From assembly GCF_009720775.1 (NCBI RefSeq), contig NZ_WNKW01000003.1, positions 498,028 through 562,027 of the forward strand: a stretch of DNA of 64,000 nucleotides, given 5' to 3'. Below are positions 46,471 to 55,193 of this stretch, piece after piece (within the stretch, counting starts at the first letter, position 1; the number at the start of each line of letters is the position of its first letter). This DNA is from Pseudoduganella danionis. Lineage in GTDB: Bacteria; Pseudomonadota; Gammaproteobacteria; Burkholderiales; Burkholderiaceae_D. Under the pieces are notes generated by a model. That model saw only the letters and a program-made list of their open reading frames with translations. It did not search any database and was not told where the DNA came from. A program made the translations under genes and the position numbers.

Positions 46471-47103
46471 ATGATACGCGTTGCCATTTGCGACGATCAT
46501 CAAATAGTCCGCGCAGGATTCAAACAGATTTTTTCTGCCACCGACGAATTCGAAGTGGTGGCCGAGGCCGGAACCGGCCGTGAAGCGCTCGATATCGCTC
46601 GTCGCGAAGTGTGCGATGTGCTGATGCTCGATATCGCCATGCCCGATCAGAGCGGTATCGACACCTTGCGCACCATACGTCAGGGCCAGCCCGATCTGCC
46701 CGTGCTGATCCTGTCCGGCTATCCGGCCCAGCAGTACGCCGTGAACCTGTTCAAGATGGGCGCTAACGGCTACCTGAACAAGGAGTGCGAGGCCGACGAG
46801 CTGATGACGGCGGTGCGCACCGTGTTTCAGGGCCGGCGCTACGTCAATGCCACCGTGGGCGAACTGCTGGCCCAGACGCTGGACCGCGATCCCAATACGG
46901 CGCTGCACATGGAGCTGTCGGACCGCGAATTCCAGGTGTTTCTGCGTCTGGCCCGCGGCGAAACCGTGTCCGATATCGGCGTGGCGCTGTCGCTCAGCAT
47001 CAAGACGGTCAGCACCTACCGTACCCGCGTGATGGAAAAAATGGGCATGCAATCGAATTCCGACCTGACCTATTACGCCATGAAGAATAATCTGCTGGAA
47101 TAA
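46471..47103 (+). CDS. NarL/FixJ family response regulator
   Basis: This 210-residue regulator has a receiver (about 1-120) with D8/D9, phospho-Asp54 (LMLDIAMPDQ) and Lys104, and a C-terminal LuxR helix-turn-helix (LSDREFQVFLRLARGETVSD, LSLSIKTVSTYRTRVMEKMG). AGGAGG lies four bases before ATG 46471, a near-ideal site. A NarX-like histidine kinase gene follows after 117 bp on the same strand and is its likely partner. A TATACT box precedes the gene at 46374-46379. Confidence 0.9.
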   Translation: MIRVAICDDHQIVRAGFKQIFSATDEFEVVAEAGTGREALDIARREVCDVLMLDIAMPDQSGIDTLRTIRQGQPDLPVLILSGYPAQQYAVNLFKMGANGYLNKECEADELMTAVRTVFQGRRYVNATVGELLAQTLDRDPNTALHMELSDREFQVFLRLARGETVSDIGVALSLSIKTVSTYRTRVMEKMGMQSNSDLTYYAMKNNLLE

Positions 47104-47220
47104 GCCGATGGCAGAGCGGTGCGCACGGTTGAACTGTGGCGCCAGCGCAGCCATTCTTTCACGGGGCTATAATGCGCCTACTCCGGCCGGCGTAAACTAC
47201 CATGAAGGAAACCCCTCAGG

Positions 47221-48801
47221 ATGCATTTCACTGTAGAACCGGCACCGCAACACCGTCTGCCCCTGTATAAGACCGTCCTGTGCGTGACCTGCGCACTGCT
47301 GCTGATCGTTAATGGCTTCAGCCTGTTCCACAATCTGAAGTCTTTACGGGGCGCCCAGCAATCGCTGGCCCAGTCGGCCCGCGTGGCTGACCGTTTGCAG
47401 TATCTGAACGTGCTGGTACTGGAAGCGGAAAGCAGCATGCGCGGCTACTTCCTCAATGGCCGCGAAGAGACGCTGCGCGCCACCACGTCCGCATCCGCCG
47501 AGACGGAGGCCGAATTCAAGGAACTGGAAACCTTGCTGGCCGATAATCCTTCGCAGCTGCGTAATCTGTCCCAGCTACATACACTGGTGCGGCGCCGGCT
47601 GCGCCTGATGGGCCAGGCCGTCGATGTGTACCGTGATGGCGGCCTGTCCGAAATCGTCAAGATTGCCAAGCTCAGCGAACGACGCGTGAACATGGATGAG
47701 ATCCGCCTGCAGGTGGTGATCATGGAGCAGGAACAGAACGAGACTATGGCGCACCGCAGTGCCGCCTTCTATCAGGAATACCTGAAAGCCATTTTGCTGG
47801 GCATGAGCATCAATGCGCTGGCGATATTTGTGCTGGTGATGTTCTACCAGCTGGTGCGGCGCAGTTTTGCCAACCGCGCGCAAGTCGAGCATGCGCTGCA
47901 GAGCGCCAACGAGACGCTGGAATCGCAGGTGCAGCAGCGTACTGAACAGCTATCGCTGCTGTCACGCCACCTGATCAGCATTAGCGAAGAGGAAAAAATC
48001 CGTCTCTCGCGTGAGCTGCATGATGAAATGGGGGCCAATCTGACTTCGATCAGCATGGATATTGCGGCCGTTGCCCAGCAGTTGCAACAGCGCGAACCGG
48101 AGCTGGCCGCACAGCTCAAGCGTGCCCGGGCTACGCTGGTGGAAACCGTGGAAATGAAACGCCGCATCGTCGAAAATCTGCGCCCCAGCCTGCTCGATAA
48201 TCTGGGTCTGTGTGCGGCCATTGAAAGCTATTGCCAGGAATTCAGCCGGCTGGCGCAAGTGCGCTGCGACTGTGATGTGGCGCCAGGCATAGAAAAGACT
48301 GCACGCCGTTCGGGCGAACTTTCGATCGCCCTGTTCCGCATCGTGCAGGAAGCACTGACCAATATCCGTAAATACGCCCACGCGAGTCAGGTGTCGGTCA
48401 CGCTGCTGCGTGACCAGCACGGACTCATATTGCGCATCATCGATGATGGGGTAGGCATTGCGGCTGCCAACATCGCCAAACCCATGTCGCATGGCCTGCT
48501 CGGCATGCGCGAGCGCGCGCTGCTGCTCGGTGGCAGCATGAGCATACGGCGTGGCCGTAATGACAAGGGCACTTGCATCGAAGTGAACATTCCCTTGCCT
48601 CAGCCGAATGCACTGCCCGCTGCGTCTGCACCACCGCTAGCCAGCGAAACTGGGGGCGAGGCCAGTAGCAAGCTGCCGCCCGCCCTCAGTGCCGTACTCA
48701 ATAGTGCGCTACATCCTCCAGCAGACGGTCATATTCCGTCTTCGCCACCTTGTAGCACTCCCCCGCATATTGCTCCAAACCTGAGCGATCCAATACGGTG
48801 A
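47221..48801 (+). CDS. NarX-like sensor histidine kinase with CHASE3 domain
   Basis: This 526-residue membrane kinase has TM helices at about 15-35 and 198-217 around a CHASE3 domain (MRGYFLNGREETL), a short coiled-coil linker, HisKA_3 with His267 (RLSRELHDEMGANLTSI) and HATPase_c (IIDDGVGI, HGLLGMRERALLLGG). A Pro/Ala-rich tail of about 65 residues follows. The last 104 bases of the frame (from 48698) lie antisense to the end of the Crp/Fnr gene, so the tail is poorly constrained. TATAAT sits about 50 bp upstream. It pairs with the preceding NarL-type regulator. Confidence 0.9.
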   Translation: MHFTVEPAPQHRLPLYKTVLCVTCALLLIVNGFSLFHNLKSLRGAQQSLAQSARVADRLQYLNVLVLEAESSMRGYFLNGREETLRATTSASAETEAEFKELETLLADNPSQLRNLSQLHTLVRRRLRLMGQAVDVYRDGGLSEIVKIAKLSERRVNMDEIRLQVVIMEQEQNETMAHRSAAFYQEYLKAILLGMSINALAIFVLVMFYQLVRRSFANRAQVEHALQSANETLESQVQQRTEQLSLLSRHLISISEEEKIRLSRELHDEMGANLTSISMDIAAVAQQLQQREPELAAQLKRARATLVETVEMKRRIVENLRPSLLDNLGLCAAIESYCQEFSRLAQVRCDCDVAPGIEKTARRSGELSIALFRIVQEALTNIRKYAHASQVSVTLLRDQHGLILRIIDDGVGIAAANIAKPMSHGLLGMRERALLLGGSMSIRRGRNDKGTCIEVNIPLPQPNALPAASAPPLASETGGEASSKLPPALSAVLNSALHPPADGHIPSSPPCSTPPHIAPNLSDPIR

Positions 48802-49489
48802 TGGTGCCACGACGGTAGGCGATCAACCCTTCCTCCTGCAATTTGCCGGCAGCGGCCGTGATACTTTCGCGCCGCACGCCGAGCATGATGGCAATCATTT
48901 CCTGCGTGACTTTAAGCACGTTATCGTGGGAGCGATCGAGCCGCTCGAGCAGCCAGCGGCACAGCTTTTGTTCGATAGAACTGTGGCGGCCGCCCACGGC
49001 ATTCTGCGCCATCTGGGCGAATAGGGCCGTGTTGTAGCGCATGAGCAGTGCGGGCAAGGCGCCACCTAGATGGAAGGCGGCGCGCAGATGGCGCGCATGC
49101 ATGCGGTAGCCGTAGCCGGCCGATTGCACCATGGCGCTGCACATGGCGCGTTCGCCCGCAAACAGGGATACGCCGACCACGCCTTCGCGGCCTGCAACGG
49201 CAATCTCGGTGGTTGCCCCGTTTTCCATCACATACAGCAGCGAAATAATGGCGCTGGTGGGAAAGTACACATACTCCATGCAGGCGCCGCATTCGAATAA
49301 TTCTTTGCCCACGGGCAGAGTCACCAGTTCCAGTTCCGGTAACAGGGCGGCCAGTTCATGTTCGGGCAGGGCGGCCAGCAATTCGTTCTGGCGCGCGCCG
49401 CTAGGGCTGATGGAAAACGGCAATGGTGGTCGGGCTGTGGCGCCGTAACCGCGTGTTTTAGGCGATGGGCTGAGTTGGGTATTGTTCAT
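48698..49489 (-). CDS. Crp/Fnr family transcriptional regulator
   Basis: This 263-residue protein has an N-terminal cyclic-nucleotide-binding-like beta-roll (about 30-145; ELVTLPVGKELFECGACMEY, AVAGREGVVGVSLFAGE) and a C-terminal helix-turn-helix (KVTQEMIAIMLGVRRESITA, then KLQEEGLIAYRRGTI). There is no N-terminal Cys cluster, so it is not a [4Fe-4S] Fnr sensor; the ligand is unknown. ATG 49489 is supported by GAGGAAC; the frame extends to 49579 without a ribosome site. A strong inverted repeat lies upstream at 49621-49642. Its 3' end overlaps the kinase gene. Confidence 0.9.
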   Translation of the reverse strand: MNNTQLSPSPKTRGYGATARPPLPFSISPSGARQNELLAALPEHELAALLPELELVTLPVGKELFECGACMEYVYFPTSAIISLLYVMENGATTEIAVAGREGVVGVSLFAGERAMCSAMVQSAGYGYRMHARHLRAAFHLGGALPALLMRYNTALFAQMAQNAVGGRHSSIEQKLCRWLLERLDRSHDNVLKVTQEMIAIMLGVRRESITAAAGKLQEEGLIAYRRGTITVLDRSGLEQYAGECYKVAKTEYDRLLEDVAHY

Positions 49490-49620
49490 CTTGTTCCTCA
49501 CAGTCTGGCTACTCAAATAACACCGTCGCTGCGCTTCGGTGTTGTCACTACTGTAAGGCGGGGGCGAAGTAACGAACATAAGCGCAGCAGACGCTGGCTT
49601 GTAGTCCGGTGCGGCGCGGC

Positions 49621-49642
49621 TTTGTAGTCCTGATCCTACAAA
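49621..49642. promoter_or_regulatory. Operator-like inverted repeat in the Crp/Fnr - OmpR intergenic region
   Basis: TTTGTAG (49621-49627) and CTACAAA (49636-49642) are a perfect 7-bp inverted repeat with an 8-bp spacer. The TTGTAGTCC half-site recurs as a direct repeat at 49599-49607. It lies between the divergent Crp/Fnr gene and the OmpR-type regulator gene, so either protein could bind here. Confidence 0.6.
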
Positions 49643-49732
49643 ATGGGTGGGCCCGTGCTGTGGCGGCTACGCACTAGGCTTAGCCTGCGGGCAAGTGCAT
49701 AATGCAGCCATTCCCATAGATAGGCATGCACC

Positions 49733-50410
49733 ATGCAGGTACTGGTAGTCGAAGACGATGCGGTTCTGGCCGATGGTTTGCGCCGCGTGCTGGGCGAGCA
49801 CGGCATGACGGTGGAGCTGCTGGCCGATGGCAGCCAGGCCGACCTGCGCCTGCAGTATGCGGACACGCTGGATGTGGTGGTGCTCGATATCGGCCTGCCC
49901 GCAGTCGATGGCTTCGAGCTGGTGCGGCGCCTGCGTGCGCGCGGCAGTGCGCTGCCCGTGCTGCTGCTGACGGCGCGCGATGCCATTGCGGACCGGGTAC
50001 GCGGACTGGAACTGGGCGCCGACGATTATCTGGTCAAGCCTTTCGCTACGGCCGAACTGGTGGCACGCCTACGTGCACTGGTCAGACGCAATGCGCCCAA
50101 GCCCAGCCTGCTGGCACTGGGCGGGCTGGCGCTCGATCTAGATGCCAAGCGGGCCAGAGTGGGCGAGAAGCTGATCGAACTGTCGGCGCGCGAATGGGCC
50201 GTGCTGGAATTCCTGCTGCAGCAGGCCGGCAAGGTGGTATCCAAGCAGCAGATCATTGACGCTATCGCACCCTGGGGCGATGAGCTGACGCTGAATGCGG
50301 TGGAAGTGTATGTCTCGCGCGTGCGCCTGAAAATTGCTGATGCCGGTGTCACGCTGCGCACCATACGGGGCTTCGGCTACATGCTGGAAGCCGTAGCGCC
50401 CGCGCCATGA
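49733..50410 (+). CDS. OmpR/PhoB family response regulator (QseB/TctD-like)
   Basis: This 225-residue regulator has a receiver with E7/D8/D9, phospho-Asp52 (VVVLDIGLPAVDG) and Lys102 (LVKPF), and a C-terminal winged helix (LSAREWAVLEFLLQQAGKVV, VEVYVSRVRLKI, TIRGFGYML). The stop overlaps the kinase start by four bases (ATGA). The pair resembles QseBC or TctDE type systems but the signal is not identifiable. Confidence 0.92.
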   Translation: MQVLVVEDDAVLADGLRRVLGEHGMTVELLADGSQADLRLQYADTLDVVVLDIGLPAVDGFELVRRLRARGSALPVLLLTARDAIADRVRGLELGADDYLVKPFATAELVARLRALVRRNAPKPSLLALGGLALDLDAKRARVGEKLIELSAREWAVLEFLLQQAGKVVSKQQIIDAIAPWGDELTLNAVEVYVSRVRLKIADAGVTLRTIRGFGYMLEAVAPAP

Positions 50411-51792
50411 GCAGCATACGCCTGCGCCTGCTCAAGTGGCTGATAGCGCCCATATTGCTGATCAATCTGGCTGGCGGCGGACTGGTCTACATGCTGGCGT
50501 GGACCCCGGCCCAGTTAGCGTTTGACCAGAGCCTGGCCGAGGCAGCGGCCAGTCTGGGTGCCCGCCTGAGCGATGGCGGCGGGCAGCTGCAGCTCGACTT
50601 GCCTGCACTGGCCGAAGCCGTACTGCGCAGCGATGATAGCGATAGTCTGTATTTTGCCGTGTACGACGGCGCGGGCCGGCAGATCGCCGGCGACCGCGAT
50701 CTGCCGCTGCCGGCACCCGGGGCGGCCAGCAATGGCCAGCAGCTCTACGATGGTGTGCGCCAGCAGCAGGCGGTGCGGATACTGGTGCTGCCATGGTCGC
50801 TGCCGGCGCGCGCAGACAAGGCGCCGGCCAGCCGGGCCCGTATCGTGGTGGCCAGAACGCTGCGCCAGCGCCAGCAGATCCAGCAAGCCACCTTGCGCGC
50901 GCTGCTGTTGCTGGAAGGACTGTTTGCCGCCGCCAGTATCGGTCTGGTGTGGTTCGGGGTCAGCAACGGCTTGCTGCCGCTGCAGCGTTTGCGCACGGAC
51001 CTGAACCGGCGCGAGGGCGACCAGTTGGCGCCGCTGGCGCTGGCCGATCTACCCCATGAACTGGAGCCGGTAGTCCATGCTTTTAACGGTCTGCTGGAAA
51101 AAGTGGGCGCGGGCGCGCAGGCACGCCAGCAGTTTCTGGCCAATGTGGCACACCAGTTGCGCACGCCGCTGGCCGGCCTGAAAACCCAGCTGGAATGGCT
51201 GGGCGCGCGTCAGAGCGAGGCGGAGTCCGCCCAGTCGGTCCAGTTGATGCTGGCCACGACCGAGCGCATGATACGCCAGACCAACCAGTTGCTGGCACTG
51301 GCCCGCGCCGAGCCCGAACACTTCGAGAAAACCCGGCTCGAGCCAGTGGCATTGCACAGCCTGATCGAGCAATCGGTGCAGCTATTCGTCGAACTGGCCA
51401 GCCGCAAGCAGATCGACCTCGGCTTTGAGCTGCAGCCCCTGATAGTGCAGGGCGACCGCTTTCTGCTGCGCGACCTGATCGACAATCTGATCGATAACGC
51501 GATCCGCTACACGCCGCCCGGTGGCAGCGTGACGGTGAGCTGCGTGCCGCAGGCTGGCCAGCCTGGCCGAAGCAGCGGCGGCATGCTGGTGGTCGAGGAC
51601 AGCGGCCCCGGCATTCCGCCCGAGCGGCGCGAACAAGTGTTCAGCCGTTTCGTGCGGCTCGATGACCGCAGCAGCGGCAGCGGACTGGGCCTCGCCATCG
51701 TGCGCGATATTGCCACCGTCCACGGTGCCGAATGCCGTATCGGCGACGCCAGCACGGGGCAGGGTGCCCGTTTTTCCATCATTTTTCCCTGA
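50407..51792 (+). CDS. Sensor histidine kinase (QseC/TctE-like)
   Basis: This 461-residue inner-membrane kinase has a TM helix (about 13-33), a periplasmic region (2CSK-type, about 35-160) and a second TM (about 165-185). HAMP-like linker, HisKA with His249 (LANVAHQLRTPLAGL) and HATPase_c (NLIDNAIRYTPPGGSV, VEDSGPGIPPERREQVFSRF, GSGLGLAIVRDI) follow. It overlaps the regulator by four bases, so the two are coupled. It lies 110 bp upstream of the pilus operon. Confidence 0.92.
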   Translation: MSSIRLRLLKWLIAPILLINLAGGGLVYMLAWTPAQLAFDQSLAEAAASLGARLSDGGGQLQLDLPALAEAVLRSDDSDSLYFAVYDGAGRQIAGDRDLPLPAPGAASNGQQLYDGVRQQQAVRILVLPWSLPARADKAPASRARIVVARTLRQRQQIQQATLRALLLLEGLFAAASIGLVWFGVSNGLLPLQRLRTDLNRREGDQLAPLALADLPHELEPVVHAFNGLLEKVGAGAQARQQFLANVAHQLRTPLAGLKTQLEWLGARQSEAESAQSVQLMLATTERMIRQTNQLLALARAEPEHFEKTRLEPVALHSLIEQSVQLFVELASRKQIDLGFELQPLIVQGDRFLLRDLIDNLIDNAIRYTPPGGSVTVSCVPQAGQPGRSSGGMLVVEDSGPGIPPERREQVFSRFVRLDDRSSGSGLGLAIVRDIATVHGAECRIGDASTGQGARFSIIFP

Positions 51793-51829
51793 TTTTTAAT
51801 TCTTTCGTGCAATTGTCAGCAGTTTGTCA

Positions 51830-51849
51830 GCATTTCCTCAGGGAAATGC
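51830..51849. promoter_or_regulatory. Perfect inverted repeat upstream of the pilin operon
   Basis: GCATTTCC and GGAAATGC form a perfect 8-bp inverted repeat around TCAG, about 50 bp upstream of the pilin ATG and 40 bp after the kinase stop. It has no T-tract in either direction, so it is more likely an operator or a weak terminator than a strong one. The candidate regulator is the OmpR-type protein encoded upstream; this is inference. Confidence 0.5.
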
Positions 51850-51901
51850 AAGCTTGCTCGGCTACACTATTAAACGTGCACATTGATAACAGGAGCAAGC
51901 C

Positions 51902-52327
51902 ATGAAAACCAGCCAGCGCGGCTTTACCCTGATCGAGATTATGGTCGCCGTGGCCATCGTCGGAATACTGATGGCCTTTGCCATCCCGTCCTACACGGAA
52001 TACGTGATCCGCGGCCGTCTGAGTGAAGCTTTCACGGCGCTGGGCGGGGCCCAGCCCGCAGCCGAGCAGTACTGGGCGAATAACCGCAGCTATGCGGGCT
52101 TCGACGCTGCCGCAGCTTTCCCGGCCGGCACGGCCAACTTCAGCTATGCGCTGACCACGGCCACCGCCTCGACCTACACCATCACGGCCACCGGCAGCGG
52201 CAAGATGGCCGGCTTTATCTACACCATAGACCAGAATGGCACCCATGCCACCACGGGCAGCCCGACCGGCTGGGGCACCAGTGCCTCGTGCTGGGTGGAC
52301 CACAAAGGTGGAGCATGTTCCAACTAA
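51902..52327 (+). CDS. Type IV pilin (PilE-like)
   Basis: This 141-residue pilin has a short basic leader (MKTSQRG) and the prepilin peptidase site G7-F8, with Glu12 at +5 of the mature protein (FTLIEIMVAVAIVGILMAFA). The C-terminal half is Ala/Thr-rich with a late Cys pair (SCWVDHKGGACSN), the usual D-region disulfide place. AGGAGC precedes ATG 51902. It is the first gene of the pilus tip operon. A PilE at the head rather than the end is unusual compared with fimT-first operons. Confidence 0.88.
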   Translation: MKTSQRGFTLIEIMVAVAIVGILMAFAIPSYTEYVIRGRLSEAFTALGGAQPAAEQYWANNRSYAGFDAAAAFPAGTANFSYALTTATASTYTITATGSGKMAGFIYTIDQNGTHATTGSPTGWGTSASCWVDHKGGACSN

Positions 52328-52962
52328 TGCCGCTGCGGCCGCCGCTGGCCCGCATGCGCGGGCTGACCCTGCTCGAACTGCTGATTACGCTGACCATCTT
52401 CGGTTTCATGCTGGCCATCGGCCTGCCCAATGCCAGCAACTGGCTGCTGGCCAACCGGGCCCGCAGCGCCAGCGAGTTCTATGCAGAAGGCTTTAGCATG
52501 GCACGCCGTCAGGCCGTGCTGCACAACACCTTCAGCCGGATCAGTCTGACGCCGAATGTGAACACGGGCCAGATGAACTGGCAGGTCGATCTGTGCTTTG
52601 TCTCGGCCAATACCCAGTGCGGCGCGGCCGAGGGTGGCTGGTCTACCGTGGCCGCGGCCGCCGCCAATGATCCGGAAGGCGTGGCCGGCTTCAAGTCCGT
52701 GCTGCGGGTGGCGGATGCGCTGCCGAATTCCGAAGTCTTGTTGCCAAGTACCGTGCCGGAAGGCAGTTCGCAAGTGTATTTCACCCCCATGGGCTGGGTG
52801 GATACCCGCTTTGCTGAACGCCTGACCCGGCTGCAGCTTGATCCGTCCAGCCGCTTCCACGGCGAGGTGCCCAGCGTGGCGCTGGTGGTCACGCTGGCCG
52901 GTATGGCCACCAAATGCCAGCCCGATGTGCCGGCCTCTGATACGCGAGCCTGTCCGCCATGA
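52315..52962 (+). CDS. FimT/GspH-type minor pseudopilin
   Basis: This 215-residue minor pilin has the leader MRG before LTLLELLITLTIFGFMLAIG, with Gly16 and Glu21 (+5). The soluble domain is GspH-like (WQVDLCFVS, VYFTPMGWVD). ATG 52315 has AAAGGTGGAGC upstream and overlaps the pilin stop by 13 bases; ATG 52327 is an alternative with a poorer site. It is followed by pilV with a four-base overlap. Confidence 0.85.
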   Translation: MFQLMPLRPPLARMRGLTLLELLITLTIFGFMLAIGLPNASNWLLANRARSASEFYAEGFSMARRQAVLHNTFSRISLTPNVNTGQMNWQVDLCFVSANTQCGAAEGGWSTVAAAAANDPEGVAGFKSVLRVADALPNSEVLLPSTVPEGSSQVYFTPMGWVDTRFAERLTRLQLDPSSRFHGEVPSVALVVTLAGMATKCQPDVPASDTRACPP

Positions 52963-53399
52963 AACCGCAACTGACCCCATTACATCGGCGCCCGCAAGAG
53001 CGCATCCAGCGCGGTATCGCGCTGCTGGAAGCCATGCTGGCCATCCTGATCCTCGGCATAGGCTTGCTGGGCACCATAGGCTTGCAGGCGCGCGCCTATT
53101 CGGCCCTGTCCGATGCCAGCCAGCGTGCCGAAGCCACCATGGCTGGCGAGAAGCTGCTCGGTGTGATGAATGCGGACGTGGCCAATGTGCTCAATTACGG
53201 TGTGGAGGAGGGCGAGGCCCCTACCGAGGCGCTGCAGCCCTGGGTGGACGAAACGCGCCAGTACATCCCGGATGCACTGCTGGCCGTGCAGGTGACGCCG
53301 GAAGCGCGCCGTGTGCGGGTGGATATTTCCATCCGCTGGAAGCGCAAGGCCGGCGACGATATGAATCAGCATCAGGTGACTTCCTATATTGCGAACTGA
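52959..53399 (+). CDS. PilV-type minor pilin
   Basis: This 146-residue minor pilin has the prepilin site G19-I20 and Glu24 (+5) in GIALLEAMLAILILGIGLLG, the form typical of PilV. It is a tip component that helps prime pilus assembly. It overlaps fimT by four bases (ATGA) and ends next to pilW. The mature part is short (about 125 residues), with SIRWKRK near the end. Confidence 0.85.
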   Translation: MKPQLTPLHRRPQERIQRGIALLEAMLAILILGIGLLGTIGLQARAYSALSDASQRAEATMAGEKLLGVMNADVANVLNYGVEEGEAPTEALQPWVDETRQYIPDALLAVQVTPEARRVRVDISIRWKRKAGDDMNQHQVTSYIAN

Positions 53400-53400
53400 T

Positions 53401-54588
53401 ATGACCCAGTCCAAGACAAGCATGCGGCACGGCGGTTTCTCGCTGGTCGAACTGATGGTCAGCGTGGTAATCGGCATGCTGGCGCTGCTGTTCGCCACGC
53501 GCCTGATCATCAGCGGCGAATTGAACAAGGACGCTGCCGTAGGCGGCTCCGACAGCATGCAGAATGGCATGCTGGCGCTGTATTCGCTGAGTAACGATGC
53601 CGGCGAATCGGGCTGGGGCATCAATGATCCCATGCTGGCCGGCTGCGATACGGTGCTGACCGATGCGAGCGGCTATGTGTTGCCCACGGCAGTACGCGGC
53701 GGTGTCAACATCACGCCGCTCACGGCCGTGCTGATCCAGTCCAACGGTAGCAACCCTGACGTGATTGCGTTTAATAGCGGTACTTCTCAAAGCGGTAATG
53801 GTTCGGCGCGGCTGTTTGCGGATTATCTGGGCGGCGCCCAGTTCACCATTGATAGCCGCAACCCCTACACCTTCCAGATCGGCGATGTGATGGTGATCGC
53901 ACCGCTGGCGCAGGGCAGCGTGCAGTGCTCGCTGGTGCAACTGTCCGGCCTCGGCGCAGCGCCGGCCAACACGCTGCTGTTCAATGCCGGCACCGGTTTC
54001 CGTTTCAATCCGGCGGGCGGGCTGGCCAATGTCTATCGCCAGAACGTCAGCTATATCTACAATCTGGGGCCGGCCACCCAGTTGCATTTCCATACCTGGT
54101 CGGTGGCCAACGGCGTGCTGCTGCTGCGTGCCGCCGAACTGCCCGGCGCCGAGCGCGCCGGCGTGTCGGTCACCGACAATGTGGTCAGCATCAAGGGCCA
54201 GTACGGCTTCGATACGCGCGTAGTGGCCGGCACCTACGACCCCAACCCCACTGGCAACGGCATGCAGATCACGGCTTGGAGTGCCACCATGATTGATGCC
54301 GATGGCGATGGCGTGGTGGGCAGCCCCGGCGACTACCAGCGCATCGCTGCCGTGCGGCTGGCCGTGGTGGCACGCAGCAAGACGGTGGAAAAGCCCGATA
54401 GCAAAGGCCAGTGCACGGCCACGACGGAACTGCCGACCGTGTTTGCCAGTGCGGCACCGGCCACGGTGGAGGCCGTGCCCATGCAGGTGAATGTGGCCGT
54501 GGCGGGCGATACGCTGGCGTGGCAGTGCTATCGCTACCGCGTGTTCGAAAACATCGTCCCTATCCGTAACGCGCAATGGAGGCCATGA
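53401..54588 (+). CDS. PilW-type minor pilin
   Basis: This 395-residue minor pilin has the site G12-F13 and Glu17 (+5) in FSLVELMVSVVIGMLALLFA. The long C-terminal part (about 360 residues) matches PilW of the tip complex. ATG 53401 is chosen, immediately after the pilV stop; TTG 53389 is upstream in frame but no clear ribosome site supports either. It ends with TGA 54586-54588, overlapping pilX. Confidence 0.87.
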   Translation: MTQSKTSMRHGGFSLVELMVSVVIGMLALLFATRLIISGELNKDAAVGGSDSMQNGMLALYSLSNDAGESGWGINDPMLAGCDTVLTDASGYVLPTAVRGGVNITPLTAVLIQSNGSNPDVIAFNSGTSQSGNGSARLFADYLGGAQFTIDSRNPYTFQIGDVMVIAPLAQGSVQCSLVQLSGLGAAPANTLLFNAGTGFRFNPAGGLANVYRQNVSYIYNLGPATQLHFHTWSVANGVLLLRAAELPGAERAGVSVTDNVVSIKGQYGFDTRVVAGTYDPNPTGNGMQITAWSATMIDADGDGVVGSPGDYQRIAAVRLAVVARSKTVEKPDSKGQCTATTELPTVFASAAPATVEAVPMQVNVAVAGDTLAWQCYRYRVFENIVPIRNAQWRP

Positions 54589-55166
54589 TGCACAAGCGTC
54601 GCCTGCAGCGCGGCATAGCGCTGCCCATCATGCTGATCATGCTGACCGTGATGCTGGTCAGTAGCATCTATCTGCTCAAGTCCAGCACGTCGACCACGCT
54701 GACCACCTCGAATCTGGCCTACGAGGCGGCGCTCAGCAAGGCGGCCGATCTGGGTGTGCATACGGCGTTTGCCTATCTGCGCGATATCCCCAACAATGCA
54801 CTGCTGGAATCGAACCAGGCGGCAGCCGGCTATGTGGCCACCATGGCGCCCACCTGGACCGTCAGCACGCCGGCCTTCTGGCTAGGCTCGGTGACGCTGC
54901 CGCCCGATGCGTCGGGTAACCGGGTGGAATACGTGATCCACCGTCTGTGCGATTTCGCCGGCCCTTACAATGCCGTCAACAACCGCTGCCAGCTCACTTC
55001 GGCGCGGCCGAATTCCAAGACCAGCCAGCCTTACGGCCGCAGCGGCCGTTCGGATAGCCCGAATTACCTTGACCAGCCCCAGCTCCACTACGTGGTTACA
55101 GCGCGCATCGCCGGTGCGCGCGGTGGCAATGTGGTGACGCAGGGCGTCATCATGAAAGGGCCTTAA
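54588..55166 (+). CDS. PilX-type minor pilin
   Basis: This 192-residue protein starts MHKRRLQRGIALPIMLIMLT, with the Gly of the prepilin site at position 9 but no Glu at +5 of the mature protein, as in PilX/GspK-type pilins that cap the tip. GGAGG ends five bases before ATG 54588; ATG 54585 and 54576 are also in frame. It carries a Cys pair in the C-terminal half (RLCDFAGP, NRCQLT). It is followed by pilY1 after 27 bp. Confidence 0.83.
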   Translation: MHKRRLQRGIALPIMLIMLTVMLVSSIYLLKSSTSTTLTTSNLAYEAALSKAADLGVHTAFAYLRDIPNNALLESNQAAAGYVATMAPTWTVSTPAFWLGSVTLPPDASGNRVEYVIHRLCDFAGPYNAVNNRCQLTSARPNSKTSQPYGRSGRSDSPNYLDQPQLHYVVTARIAGARGGNVVTQGVIMKGP

Positions 55167-55193
55167 GGCCCTGTACTCTGGATGGATCACATC

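Noticed and set aside
51840..51860. Sigma-54 promoter before the pilin gene
   Set aside because: GG and GC dinucleotides are not at the -24/-12 spacing; no TGGCAC-N5-TTGC match was found.
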